Virus record (IMG/VR): IMGVR_UViG_3300033143_000944
Span: 1-20,861 of that record
Source: a virus
Reading direction: 5' to 3' (one strand)
Length of the DNA: 20,861 bases
The notes below the pieces were generated by a model. The model was not told where the DNA came from. It was given only the letters and a program-made list of their open reading frames with translations, and did no database searches. Made by a program: the position numbers and the translations under genes. Of this stretch, positions 1 to 8,666 are shown piece after piece (the first letter of the stretch is position 1; each line of letters opens with the position of its first letter).

Positions 1-138
1 GATAGAATTACAGCAACAGATGTGATTGATGCTAACCGTATGTTTTATGAGAGGGCTAATAACCTACATGATATAATGGGTAAGAACCTAACCAAAAGAT
101 TAGATGAGCAAATAATAAAAGCATTGAAGAGTAGCTAG
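1..138 (+). CDS. 3' end of a convergent plus-strand gene (partial, unknown)
   Basis: An open frame runs from the left edge to a TAG at 136-138 (45 codons, no internal stop). It encodes a hydrophilic, mostly helical tail starting DRITATDVIDANRMFYERAN and ending in IIKALKSS. It is the only supported plus-strand gene in the window. Its stop overlaps the terL stop by four bases (CTAG, 135-138), so the two units meet end to end. The N-terminal part is outside the window. From memory, the RITATDV start and the spacing of hydrophobic residues resemble part of the T7 portal protein gp8 (which has an ERVTAEEI segment), but identity is low, the gene would end well short of a T7 portal, and its strand would be opposite to all other head genes. 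I therefore treat function as unknown. An open frame of this length could also occur by chance. Confidence 0.55.
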   Translation, partial: DRITATDVIDANRMFYERANNLHDIMGKNLTKRLDEQIIKALKSS

Positions 139-1862
139 TAGGCATAGTCCTCATCAGAACTGAATGAGTCGAACTCATCAAAGATTCGGTTGTTGATAGC
201 TTGTATCTTCTCAAGCTCATCCTCAGCCCATCTATCTACACCAAACTCTTCATCCTGACTCATCTCATCTAAGAGATATGTAATACCATTAGCTAGAGCA
301 TCTAGCCTATCATCATGGTTTATTGAATTTCTCTCTTTAGTTATATGAGATAGTTGGAATGTAAAAGAATTTTTAGTAAGAGCTTGTTTATCTTTTACTA
401 AAGTATCTTTATCTATGATAAGTCTATGTTGGTTTAGTAGAGGCTCTAAAGTCTCTATGATTCTAATCTCTTTCTGACCACTAACATTGAACTCATCTAG
501 TCCAGTCTTAGGACTGATTCTCTTAAGGTGAGGTTCTAACATCTTAGTGAACATACCTCCACCCCAGTTTTCTTCTATGACAGCAACTTTGATTCCATGA
601 TGTAAACATAGATTAGATATGTTCTCCATGTTGTCATCTTCAAATCCACCTTGTAGACCAGTTATCTTCTTAATGAACAGTCTAGTATTCAGAGAGTAGA
701 TGATAGATAAACCTATCTCATCTTTACCTTTACCACTAGGGTCAATGGATAGTATCTTGTTATCATATTCACTTCTCTCTTCTGAAGTAAACAATGGAGA
801 GTATAGCTTATCAGCTTTGAATCCATTATGTTTAATATCATACAGCATATTATCTGGCATAGATGAGTAGCCTACTTTAAGTGGAGCATCTTCATCTGAT
901 ATGTCATCAACTATAAAGTCACTTAGCTTCAGTGGATGTTTAAGGTCATCAGCTTCTGATACATCACACATGTATTGTAGTTTAGCTTTAGACTTACCTA
1001 TCTTTAATGCTTTAGCTCTAAGGAACTCATCATTAAGTCTCTCATCTATTGGTTGCCCTACTGTTGCACCATTGTCTAATGCCTCTTGTATGAACGGAGC
1101 TAAGAAGCTCATGTAAACAGAAGTATCTTCTGGGTATCTAGCTGGACAAATGAAAGCATGAGTACCAGTGTCTAACCAGTTAAGGTACATAGAGTTTTGA
1201 GAGTGAGGAGTAGCAAGTGTTATTGATTCATCATGTCCTGACATCAAAAGGTTATGTGCTTCATCTACACCATGTTGTGTTCTCTCTATTAGAGATGTTG
1301 ATTGTACTGTCATGTGAGTCTCAACATCATCTATGATTAGTATACTGGCTCTCATACCAGCAAGATTATTGTTAACACCACTAGCATATACAGATGGACT
1401 ATCTGAAGCAGTAGCACCAGCTACATCAAATGAAGCACTAGCTGTTCTCTCTATGTTATTACGAGGAGACATACTAGATGTGATTGGAAGTAATGCTATA
1501 AGCTTCTTAACGAACTGCGTATATGATTTGGCTCTATCAGAAGATTGAGATAATACTAGGACATGTTCATCTGGATTGTTTAGTAGTCTCCATACAACAT
1601 ATATCTGTGAAGTCATAGACTTAGATATACCACGTGGAGACCATACTAATCTATGAGCATTATCTCTGTTGGCTATATAGTTAGCTATCTCTAGTTGCAT
1701 TCTAGTTGGAGCTGGTAGGTTTAGGTAAGCGAAAGTATAGACGTAGAATACAAAGAAGTTATCCATAAGGTCTTCATCAGACCAGTACTTATCATCAGCT
1801 ATTACATTACCCCACTTCTCTCCTAGTGTTCTGCTATAGAAGTATTCTAAGTCAAGATTCAT
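135..1862 (-). CDS. terL: Terminase large subunit (T7 gp19-like DNA packaging ATPase/nuclease)
   Basis: This is the motor that pumps concatemeric DNA into the prohead through the portal and cuts it. At 575 residues it is close to T7 gp19 (about 586). The ATPase half shows a Walker A variant SPRGISKS at residues 75-82, of the T7 'RGxxKS' type, a Walker B ILIIDDVE at 174-181, and a motif III-like LATPHSQNS at 216-224. The RNase H-like nuclease half shows LSIDPSGKGKDE (Asp374), VAVIEENWGGG (Glu430) and HDDRLDAL (Asp517, Asp518, Asp521), the expected acidic metal-binding set. The tail is very acidic. The start is supported by an AGGAG about ten bases upstream, inside the end of terS, and the two genes overlap by 11 bases (1852-1862), which suggests translational coupling. 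It is the last gene of the minus-strand late unit. Confidence 0.96.
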   Translation of the reverse strand: MNLDLEYFYSRTLGEKWGNVIADDKYWSDEDLMDNFFVFYVYTFAYLNLPAPTRMQLEIANYIANRDNAHRLVWSPRGISKSMTSQIYVVWRLLNNPDEHVLVLSQSSDRAKSYTQFVKKLIALLPITSSMSPRNNIERTASASFDVAGATASDSPSVYASGVNNNLAGMRASILIIDDVETHMTVQSTSLIERTQHGVDEAHNLLMSGHDESITLATPHSQNSMYLNWLDTGTHAFICPARYPEDTSVYMSFLAPFIQEALDNGATVGQPIDERLNDEFLRAKALKIGKSKAKLQYMCDVSEADDLKHPLKLSDFIVDDISDEDAPLKVGYSSMPDNMLYDIKHNGFKADKLYSPLFTSEERSEYDNKILSIDPSGKGKDEIGLSIIYSLNTRLFIKKITGLQGGFEDDNMENISNLCLHHGIKVAVIEENWGGGMFTKMLEPHLKRISPKTGLDEFNVSGQKEIRIIETLEPLLNQHRLIIDKDTLVKDKQALTKNSFTFQLSHITKERNSINHDDRLDALANGITYLLDEMSQDEEFGVDRWAEDELEKIQAINNRIFDEFDSFSSDEDYAY

Positions 1863-2073
1863 TCTTTCTTCTCTCCTCTGCTTCTTTTACTTTTGCCTTA
1901 ATGGTTTCTTCAAGAGAGGACTTCTCTTTATCTTGAACCATGTTGTTCTTAGCAAGGTAGTTGCTGAGTGTAGCTAGGTCAGCTAACTCCTCAGTGGTAT
2001 CTTCTTCCATGATTTTTATCATCTTGTTTAGGAGTAAGTCATCTAGCTTCTTTAGTTTTTCTTGTTTGTTCAT
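1852..2073 (-). CDS. terS: Terminase small subunit (T7 gp18-like)
   Basis: A 73-residue, highly charged, helical protein directly upstream of terL and overlapping it by 11 bases. TerS recognises phage DNA and regulates TerL. T7 gp18 is about 89 residues, so the length fits. The central segment ELADLATLSNYLAKNNM (residues 29-45) resembles the conserved part of T7-like small terminases, which usually ends in a 'FLKDNG'-type sequence. The N- and C-terminal thirds are rich in Lys and Glu and probably form helices. The ATG is preceded by AGTAGGG, which overlaps the stop codon of the gene before (TAG at 2079-2081), so translation is probably coupled. The call rests on size, position and the central motif rather than on catalytic residues. 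Confidence 0.83.
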   Translation of the reverse strand: MNKQEKLKKLDDLLLNKMIKIMEEDTTEELADLATLSNYLAKNNMVQDKEKSSLEETIKAKVKEAEERRKNES

Positions 2074-2078
2074 ATTCC

Positions 2079-5000
2079 CTACTTGTAATTATATATATTT
2101 ACTACTTCTTGAACATCAGCCATAGCTTTAGTTGGTGCTGGATTAAGTAATCCTACTGCTGTTCCATAAGCTCCAGCAAACGGGTGAGACAATAGTGCAT
2201 CAAGCATTATATCATCAGTTGTTGCATCTCTACCTTTAATCTCATTCCTAGCCATAGTAGCTAAAGCTCCTCCCCCAAACCACATAGCAGTCTGAGTCAT
2301 AGCCTTAGCATCTCCAGCCATCATTCCTCTACCTAAGAATGAACCTATGTTAGAGTAAGCACTCATTGGAAACTTAATAAGAACAGTTGCTACTACACCT
2401 AGTGCAGTCTGTCTACTATAAGCTCCAGTTGTACCCATAGTTGATTGCTGTATCTGCTTCTGCAACATAGCATCCATTGTAGTGTATAGGTCTGTTCTAT
2501 CTGTTCTTGATAGTTTGTTAATATCAAAGTATTGAACATGTCCTTTAGAGTTTAATGTAAAGTGTTTCTTTAGTATCTTCTCTACGTTATCATTGATTGC
2601 ATACGAAGCTAACTCATAGTCTTTAAACTTCTTAGCTCCAGACATATGGTTGTATAGCACTTGCATATTATCTTGCATGTTAACTTTAGTAAGGAAGTCA
2701 GAAGACTTTACAAATGGTAATGTATGTAGAGTTATATCTCTAGCTACTTCAGTAACCTTAGATAAAACATTCAATCCTCTCTCTCCTCCAGTGACCATTC
2801 CCATTTCATCTATAGATTTATATCCACCATAAGAAGCTCCATATTGGTGAGTACCTAATCCTAAACCTTTTTCTTCTGTTAAGGACTTCATCATAAAGCT
2901 ATCATCACCAAACTCGCTCAGTAGCTTACTGTTAGCCTGTTGTAGAACTCCTCTCCACCCAGACTTATTTAGCCTAGCAGCAGTAGTCAATACCTCTGGA
3001 GCTAGAGATAGAGTTGATAATCCCATCTTACTAGCCATAACAAGGTTTCCAACACTTCTCATTACCACATTGATAGTCTGACCATAGTCAATTACTGGAC
3101 TACCAGACAAAGCCATAACATCATTAATCATTGTCTTTATCTTATCTGGTTTAGCACCACTATTCATTATCTGTTCTACTACGTTATCAATAGATTTATA
3201 TCCCATGTCTGCAAATGCAACATGACCACTAGCTTTATTTAGATAGTCAGTCATGATATTCATTATGTCTTGTTCAAACATATCATCAATACCCATAGTT
3301 ACAGATTCAGAACCATCAACATAATCTATCTTCACACCCTTAAACATCTTCTTATCCATAGGTATTCTGTTCTTTAGTCTACCAAAGCTATCTCCACCAA
3401 CACCTAGAGCATCAGCTATATCATTAACAACATCATCACCAAACCCATGTTTGTCAGCTATCTTCTTAATATCATCTATAGAACTCATAGAGGCTTTACC
3501 TCCACCATTAGCTACATTGATGATAGCATCTATATAAACATCAGCTACCTTATCAGCATTCTTAGTCTTAGTTAACATCTTAGCAAACTCTGTAATGAAT
3601 GCAGCTTTAGATGATGGAGTAGCTCCAGCTAATGCACTTGCTATATTGCTTCTCTTCATGCTTCTAGGAACATAGTTCTTAAGAATGGTAGTCTTATCTA
3701 TATCTTTAATACCAGCTCCTACCATCTCTTCCATCATACTGTCTAGTATCTTATTAACTTGGGTTGCTCCATCTACTACAGACTTAACCTCTGAATGTGC
3801 TCCAGTCTCTATGTATTCAGTAATCATCTTATCATATTCGTATCTTTTGCTTGTAGATTTAAATAGACTTAATGCTCCTTCTACTCTGCTTGTACCAGCT
3901 TCTTTTAACCAACTAACATAAGTCTCTTGTATGTCTTTCTGTAAAGTATTCCAATGAGCATGATAGATTCTATTCTTGATTCTCTCTACACTCTTTTGAG
4001 TATCTATTGGATTAAAATATATATCATCTATTAGCTTATTGAGTTGCTCAGAAGCTCCTTTCTTTAATGGAGCTATAGTCTCTGTTATAGACGTTCTACT
4101 TGCTTCAGCTACCTTTGATATAGTTGCTCTAACTTTAACGGTCTTAGCCATAGCTACTGAGTTCTGAACAGTCTGTCCACCTTCAGCTATTAACTTGCCT
4201 ATATTCTTTGCATTAACCAATCCAGCTATTCCCAACACAGAAGCTAGTAGTATTAATCCATAGTCTTCTATCATGTCTGAACCATCATACCCGAATGCTG
4301 AAGTACCAATAAGTCCAGAGCCCAATACAAAACCTACCTTACCTACTTTCTTACCATTAATCTTAATGTCCATATCTTTGTTAGCACCATTAGGTTTAAC
4401 CTCAACATTTGGTTTAACATACTTCCCATCTTTGCCTTTCTTTACTGAGTCCTCAAGTTTACCCATAGCAGAATTACTAAGCTTACCTTCTTTATTTAGT
4501 CTCTTATACACAGAGAGTATTTCACCAGCAGTATCTATATCCCCTTTAGCTAGTGCTTCTAGGTCGTTCTTTATATAAGCTATGTTTAGCTCTATGTCAT
4601 CAGTTATAGATGTCATGTCTCTCTTTGTTTGGTTGATTAGCTGTAGCTCTTCATCCGATAGTTTAATCCCAGTCTTAGCTATTCTAGTCTTAACCATCTC
4701 ATCTAATAATCTGAATCCAGTTGACTTAGCTACAGTTAGCTTCTTCTTTAGTTGTGTTTTTAATTCATCTATTCTATCTAGTTCTTTAGCTGTAGTCTTT
4801 ATCTTTGACTTGGATAATACATCAGCTTGTTTCTCTACTTCATCTATCTGTTTTTGAAGTGTCTTTATCTCAGATGTTTTAGTTACTTTGGCATAAGATA
4901 TTTGTTCTCTCTTGCCTAAAGTCTTTGATACGTCTACTTCTAGTTTCTCTTGTCTTCTGATTAGCTCGTCTTGTTTGTTTCTCAGTGCAGTTATGGCTTC

Positions 5001-5810
5001 ATCATTTAATCCACCAACGGAAGCTTGAGATAGTTTGTTTATATCATTAGCATTTAACTTCTTAATTACAGAGTAATCTATTACACCAATCAGTGTACTC
5101 ATAAGCATAGCTTCACCCATAGATGTATCATCATCTACAGCACCTATAAACATACCATATCCAGCTTCAGAACCACCAGTAACCTTAGCTATAGTAGATG
5201 ATGTCTTGGCTGTCTTAGATATAGTCTTAGCAACGGTAGCACCAACTCCACCAATGATAATATCAACATCAGCTATAGCAGTAACTAAAGAAGCAGCCAT
5301 CTGTTCAGATTGAGTTAAAGCATTACGAATATCTTCACCTCTCTCTCTGTCTATAGTTTTCATCTCAGCTATATCAGTAGCATGTTCTAGGCTAACTGCT
5401 TCATCTAAATCATTAAGGTCATCTATTCCCATTCCATATTTAGACATGAACTCAAACTTAGCATCATCATCAAATGTGGCTTTCCACTCAGCATCCTCTT
5501 CTCTATACATAGCTCTATCGTACTTTAGATAATCATATCCTTTTGCCATCCATGTATCATCATAGCTATGAGAGAAAGCTTCCCACTTTCTACCTATCAC
5601 TGGTGTAAGGAAATTGTTCTCTGTTCTACCCCAACCAGTAACCGTAGCTTGAGCTACATTATTAAGAGTCTTCTCTGTATCTTCAAGAAACTGATTCTGT
5701 TGTCTAGCTATATCTGTAGCAGTTGTTATTGTCTTGTCGAAAGAGGGAGCAAGAGTAGGTGTATATGGTTTACTCTCTCCAGTTACCTTTGCTAGTTGTT
5801 CTTTACTCAT
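2079..5810 (-). CDS. Internal virion protein, T7 gp16-like (largest ejectosome protein)
   Basis: At 1243 residues this matches T7 gp16 (1318) in size and position: third of the three ejectosome genes and immediately before terS. In T7 the protein is stored in the capsid core and ejected first to help build a channel across the cell envelope. Here, residues about 270-420 are charged and helical, consistent with coiled coil. Hydrophobic Gly-rich segments lie near 490-506 and 516-534. The last 150 residues contain YSRQTALGVVATVLIKFPMS followed by an Ala/Gly/Met-rich stretch, much like the hydrophobic C-terminal regions of long T7-like internal proteins. I see no lytic transglycosylase motif in the N-terminal 200 residues, where T7 gp16 carries one. 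The start overlaps the previous stop as TAATG, with AAGGAG upstream. Confidence 0.83.
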   Translation of the reverse strand: MSKEQLAKVTGESKPYTPTLAPSFDKTITTATDIARQQNQFLEDTEKTLNNVAQATVTGWGRTENNFLTPVIGRKWEAFSHSYDDTWMAKGYDYLKYDRAMYREEDAEWKATFDDDAKFEFMSKYGMGIDDLNDLDEAVSLEHATDIAEMKTIDRERGEDIRNALTQSEQMAASLVTAIADVDIIIGGVGATVAKTISKTAKTSSTIAKVTGGSEAGYGMFIGAVDDDTSMGEAMLMSTLIGVIDYSVIKKLNANDINKLSQASVGGLNDEAITALRNKQDELIRRQEKLEVDVSKTLGKREQISYAKVTKTSEIKTLQKQIDEVEKQADVLSKSKIKTTAKELDRIDELKTQLKKKLTVAKSTGFRLLDEMVKTRIAKTGIKLSDEELQLINQTKRDMTSITDDIELNIAYIKNDLEALAKGDIDTAGEILSVYKRLNKEGKLSNSAMGKLEDSVKKGKDGKYVKPNVEVKPNGANKDMDIKINGKKVGKVGFVLGSGLIGTSAFGYDGSDMIEDYGLILLASVLGIAGLVNAKNIGKLIAEGGQTVQNSVAMAKTVKVRATISKVAEASRTSITETIAPLKKGASEQLNKLIDDIYFNPIDTQKSVERIKNRIYHAHWNTLQKDIQETYVSWLKEAGTSRVEGALSLFKSTSKRYEYDKMITEYIETGAHSEVKSVVDGATQVNKILDSMMEEMVGAGIKDIDKTTILKNYVPRSMKRSNIASALAGATPSSKAAFITEFAKMLTKTKNADKVADVYIDAIINVANGGGKASMSSIDDIKKIADKHGFGDDVVNDIADALGVGGDSFGRLKNRIPMDKKMFKGVKIDYVDGSESVTMGIDDMFEQDIMNIMTDYLNKASGHVAFADMGYKSIDNVVEQIMNSGAKPDKIKTMINDVMALSGSPVIDYGQTINVVMRSVGNLVMASKMGLSTLSLAPEVLTTAARLNKSGWRGVLQQANSKLLSEFGDDSFMMKSLTEEKGLGLGTHQYGASYGGYKSIDEMGMVTGGERGLNVLSKVTEVARDITLHTLPFVKSSDFLTKVNMQDNMQVLYNHMSGAKKFKDYELASYAINDNVEKILKKHFTLNSKGHVQYFDINKLSRTDRTDLYTTMDAMLQKQIQQSTMGTTGAYSRQTALGVVATVLIKFPMSAYSNIGSFLGRGMMAGDAKAMTQTAMWFGGGALATMARNEIKGRDATTDDIMLDALLSHPFAGAYGTAVGLLNPAPTKAMADVQEVVNIYNYK

Positions 5811-8002
5811 TATCTTAGCTCCTTAGGTAGTCTGTATTCTCTCCTACCAGTTCTTAGTTCTCTTGATGTATATATACTTGTCATTATAATGTTTCTCCCA
5901 CTATACACATTGATAGTAGTTAGCATCTCTCCATTAACATCTGGAACTTGTATTATATCTACATGGTCTTCATCTGACAAGTCTGATACATTTACATCAA
6001 CACCTTTAAGATGACTCAAGTCTGAACTTATTAATGTTTGCATATTACTTCTAACTTTATTCTTCATAGAAGTAGAGCTATTTGTAGTTGGATTAATAAA
6101 CGAGAAACTTGTACCTCCTACTGGAAGCCAACTATCATCTATCTCAATAGTCTTCTCCTTAGCAAATGTTATTAGTTCTTCTTTGGTTCTAATTGGTTTT
6201 CCGCCACTACTTTCAGCCATAGTTAACAGTGAGTTAAATACTCCATTCACCAGAGTCGTCTCACCCCATATACCACCAGCAACTAAATCATCAGTTACTA
6301 TATCTGCATCACTAAGAAACTTCTGAAGCCTACTACCTTCATTCTTAGAAGTCCATTCTTTAGCCATAGTCCATGTCTTCTGCTTTATCTTAGACAGGAT
6401 TATGTTCGGAGTTAATCTATCATCAGTCTCTGCTTTATCTTCAAGCTGAGTTCTATATGTTTCTATCTCCTTAACAGAGTTACTATTTATCCATGAAGAA
6501 TTATTGTTACCGTATGTCTTTAGATATGTATGGTTAAGATGAAGAGAGTTCAGTAGCTGAGTAGAGTTAGTAGCACCAGTATATCCACTCTTGTTAAACG
6601 AAACTATATTATCACTTATCATCTTAGTACCTTCACCAGCATATCCATCAGAGTGCATATTTCCTATGTTAACACCAAGAGTAGAAGATTGTTCCATCCC
6701 TTGATTGTTAATAGTAGCTCCTATCTCTTTAGCTATTCTATTATCTAAGTATGCTTTCTTCTCTGCTTTAGTTATCCTAGACGTAGCAGTAGTTATTGGA
6801 ATACCTTTTGCTACTAATCTCTCTTGAGATGTAACTACATGTTCTTCTGACATTACTTCAGAGTATGACTTATCCCCACTTATGATTTGGTTGTATGAAC
6901 TATTCAACATTTCTATTGTTTTAGTCTTAGTCAACATCTTGCTCACATGGTCTTTATCTGATGAGTAATCCTTATCAGGTTGAAGTGTCATAGCTTTAGA
7001 TAGATGACCTAGAGATTCATTTAATGTCTTAGTTGCTTCTGTTAATGTAGTTGTTTTAACATCCATCTTAGCATTAGACTCGTCTATTGTTAGAAGGAAT
7101 TTCTTAGCTTTAGTTACTCTACTTTTATTATAGTTATCTATCCATCCATTAAATGATTTCTTCATAGACTCCCATGATTCATCAGTTTGGTCAGCATATG
7201 TCTTGTTATATACACCATCTTTTCTTGTTCCAATTCTTCCATAGGTATCATTGAATAATCTATCAATACCTTCTTGGGTAAGTATTCCCTCTGTAGTATA
7301 TTGAGTTAATGATGTACTATCTACACCATCTTTAAACCTATCGGTAAACTCTGAGTTAAGACTATTAGCTGTTTGACTCCATACATAACTTTTAGAGTTA
7401 GCATATCCAGCAGTCTTCATTCTATCTGCTTTAGATATTACTTTCTCATATGTAGTTTCAGAACCTTCCATCTCTATCTCAGCATCAACCTCTTCTTTGG
7501 TTTGAATCTTGAATGCAGCAAATTGATTAGCACTATCATTGTCATCAACTTTCTTAAGCATCTCTGCTGATGGAGTTAAGAATCTATTTTTATATATATC
7601 ACTATCTTTATCTGCACTAGTAATACTTCCAGTAATAGAATCCTTATAGAAGTCCTTTTGCCATCTTCTCTTGTCTTTATAGTCCTGAACAGTAAGTACT
7701 CTTGGAGGATTAGCTTCATCTCCATCAACTATAGCTTTGTAATAATCATCAATAGATTTAAGACCATTAATGTAGTTTAAGTGAGCATCATCAGCTCTCT
7801 TCTCATCAGCCCATACACTAGCCTCATATACTGCACCAGATGTCTTAGCTGCACCCTCAGTTAATTGACCAAGACTCTCTAAGTCTTTCATTAATAGTTT
7901 TTCTTGTTGTGTGCTTACAGCTTGTGTAGCTTCGCCAGTAGCTCCTGTGAGTTGTACTCTTTCTGTTCTGCTACTCTTTGATAGTTCATCTAATGTTGGC
8001 AT
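5810..8002 (-). CDS. Internal virion protein, T7 gp15-like
   Basis: A 730-residue, hydrophilic, mostly helical protein, nearly the length of T7 gp15 (747), and placed between gp14-like and gp16-like genes exactly as in T7. In T7 this protein forms the periplasmic tube of the ejectosome together with gp16. No enzymatic motif, signal peptide or membrane segment is visible. Sequence is rich in Ser, Thr, Lys and Asp, with long stretches of alternating charged residues consistent with helical bundles. The identification is therefore from length, composition and gene order. The ATG is preceded by AAGGAT and lies 12 bases from the previous stop. Its own TAA overlaps the next ATG by one base (TAATG at 5808-5812), so gp15-like and gp16-like proteins are probably made by coupled translation. 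Confidence 0.78.
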   Translation of the reverse strand: MPTLDELSKSSRTERVQLTGATGEATQAVSTQQEKLLMKDLESLGQLTEGAAKTSGAVYEASVWADEKRADDAHLNYINGLKSIDDYYKAIVDGDEANPPRVLTVQDYKDKRRWQKDFYKDSITGSITSADKDSDIYKNRFLTPSAEMLKKVDDNDSANQFAAFKIQTKEEVDAEIEMEGSETTYEKVISKADRMKTAGYANSKSYVWSQTANSLNSEFTDRFKDGVDSTSLTQYTTEGILTQEGIDRLFNDTYGRIGTRKDGVYNKTYADQTDESWESMKKSFNGWIDNYNKSRVTKAKKFLLTIDESNAKMDVKTTTLTEATKTLNESLGHLSKAMTLQPDKDYSSDKDHVSKMLTKTKTIEMLNSSYNQIISGDKSYSEVMSEEHVVTSQERLVAKGIPITTATSRITKAEKKAYLDNRIAKEIGATINNQGMEQSSTLGVNIGNMHSDGYAGEGTKMISDNIVSFNKSGYTGATNSTQLLNSLHLNHTYLKTYGNNNSSWINSNSVKEIETYRTQLEDKAETDDRLTPNIILSKIKQKTWTMAKEWTSKNEGSRLQKFLSDADIVTDDLVAGGIWGETTLVNGVFNSLLTMAESSGGKPIRTKEELITFAKEKTIEIDDSWLPVGGTSFSFINPTTNSSTSMKNKVRSNMQTLISSDLSHLKGVDVNVSDLSDEDHVDIIQVPDVNGEMLTTINVYSGRNIIMTSIYTSRELRTGRREYRLPKELR

Positions 8003-8014
8003 AGGTTATCCTTA

Positions 8015-8656
8015 CTATAATGGTTTTGCAAATTCAATTCTATGTTCTCTAGCAACATCACTTTCTATTGTTGTATCCATACTAAACATATCTGCTCTAA
8101 CTGATTCTGGCATAGAAGATAACATATTACCAAGTACACCAACTCCAGTTCCTACTCCAGCCAATAGTGAATTAGCTTTAACACTCATTCCACCACTAGC
8201 TAAAGACTTAAAGCTATTAACTGCATTCTGCTTAGCTGCTTCTGACTTTCTCATTATACCACCAAGAGAAGATTGTCTCTGTTGGTTTATAAGAGCTACA
8301 TCAAACATCTCATTAACGAATGCTTCACCAACTGCTTCAGCTGTAGAACCACCATATGTACCAGTCTCTGCTGCTGCTGCTTTCATAGTAGCAAAGTCCT
8401 TCATTCCCTGAAGAGTTCTTTCACTAATCTTATCAGCAAACATACTATCTAGTAGTGCATAGTCTTCTTCTAGCTTATAAGCATTAAGCTCATAACTAGC
8501 TAGTTGGTTATCTATATTAGCTACTCTAGCTTCTGTATCAGCTTTAACCTGTGCTTCGAATGCTTGAGTCTGTAGTATTGAACCATAGATAGAGCTAACT
8601 GCTGATATACCAACGTTAGCTGTACTGAAGTTCTTATCTGCTTGTGTAGCTGCCAT
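8015..8656 (-). CDS. Internal virion protein, T7 gp14-like
   Basis: A 213-residue protein (T7 gp14 is 196) opening the gp14-gp15-gp16 block. In T7, gp14 sits at the base of the core and inserts into the outer membrane during ejection. The N-terminal half is helical with repeated Ala and Gln. Residues about 80-120 contain a TGTYGGSTAEAVGEAF segment followed by a helix with NQQRQSS; this Gly/Ser-rich turn followed by a helix ending in an Asn/Arg/Gln-rich motif is typical of the family. A small-residue-rich hydrophobic stretch near 160-178 (LLAGVGTGVGVLGNMLSS) could be membrane-interacting. The start has AAGGAG about seven bases upstream and lies 10 bases after the preceding gene. Confidence 0.8.
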   Translation of the reverse strand: MAATQADKNFSTANVGISAVSSIYGSILQTQAFEAQVKADTEARVANIDNQLASYELNAYKLEEDYALLDSMFADKISERTLQGMKDFATMKAAAAETGTYGGSTAEAVGEAFVNEMFDVALINQQRQSSLGGIMRKSEAAKQNAVNSFKSLASGGMSVKANSLLAGVGTGVGVLGNMLSSMPESVRADMFSMDTTIESDVAREHRIEFAKPL

Positions 8657-8666
8657 AATCTACTCC

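Noticed and set aside
164-178. Palindrome ATGAGT-CGA-ACTCAT near the 3' end of terL as a terminator
   Set aside because: Only six base pairs with a three-base loop, no U tract, and it lies within conserved coding sequence.
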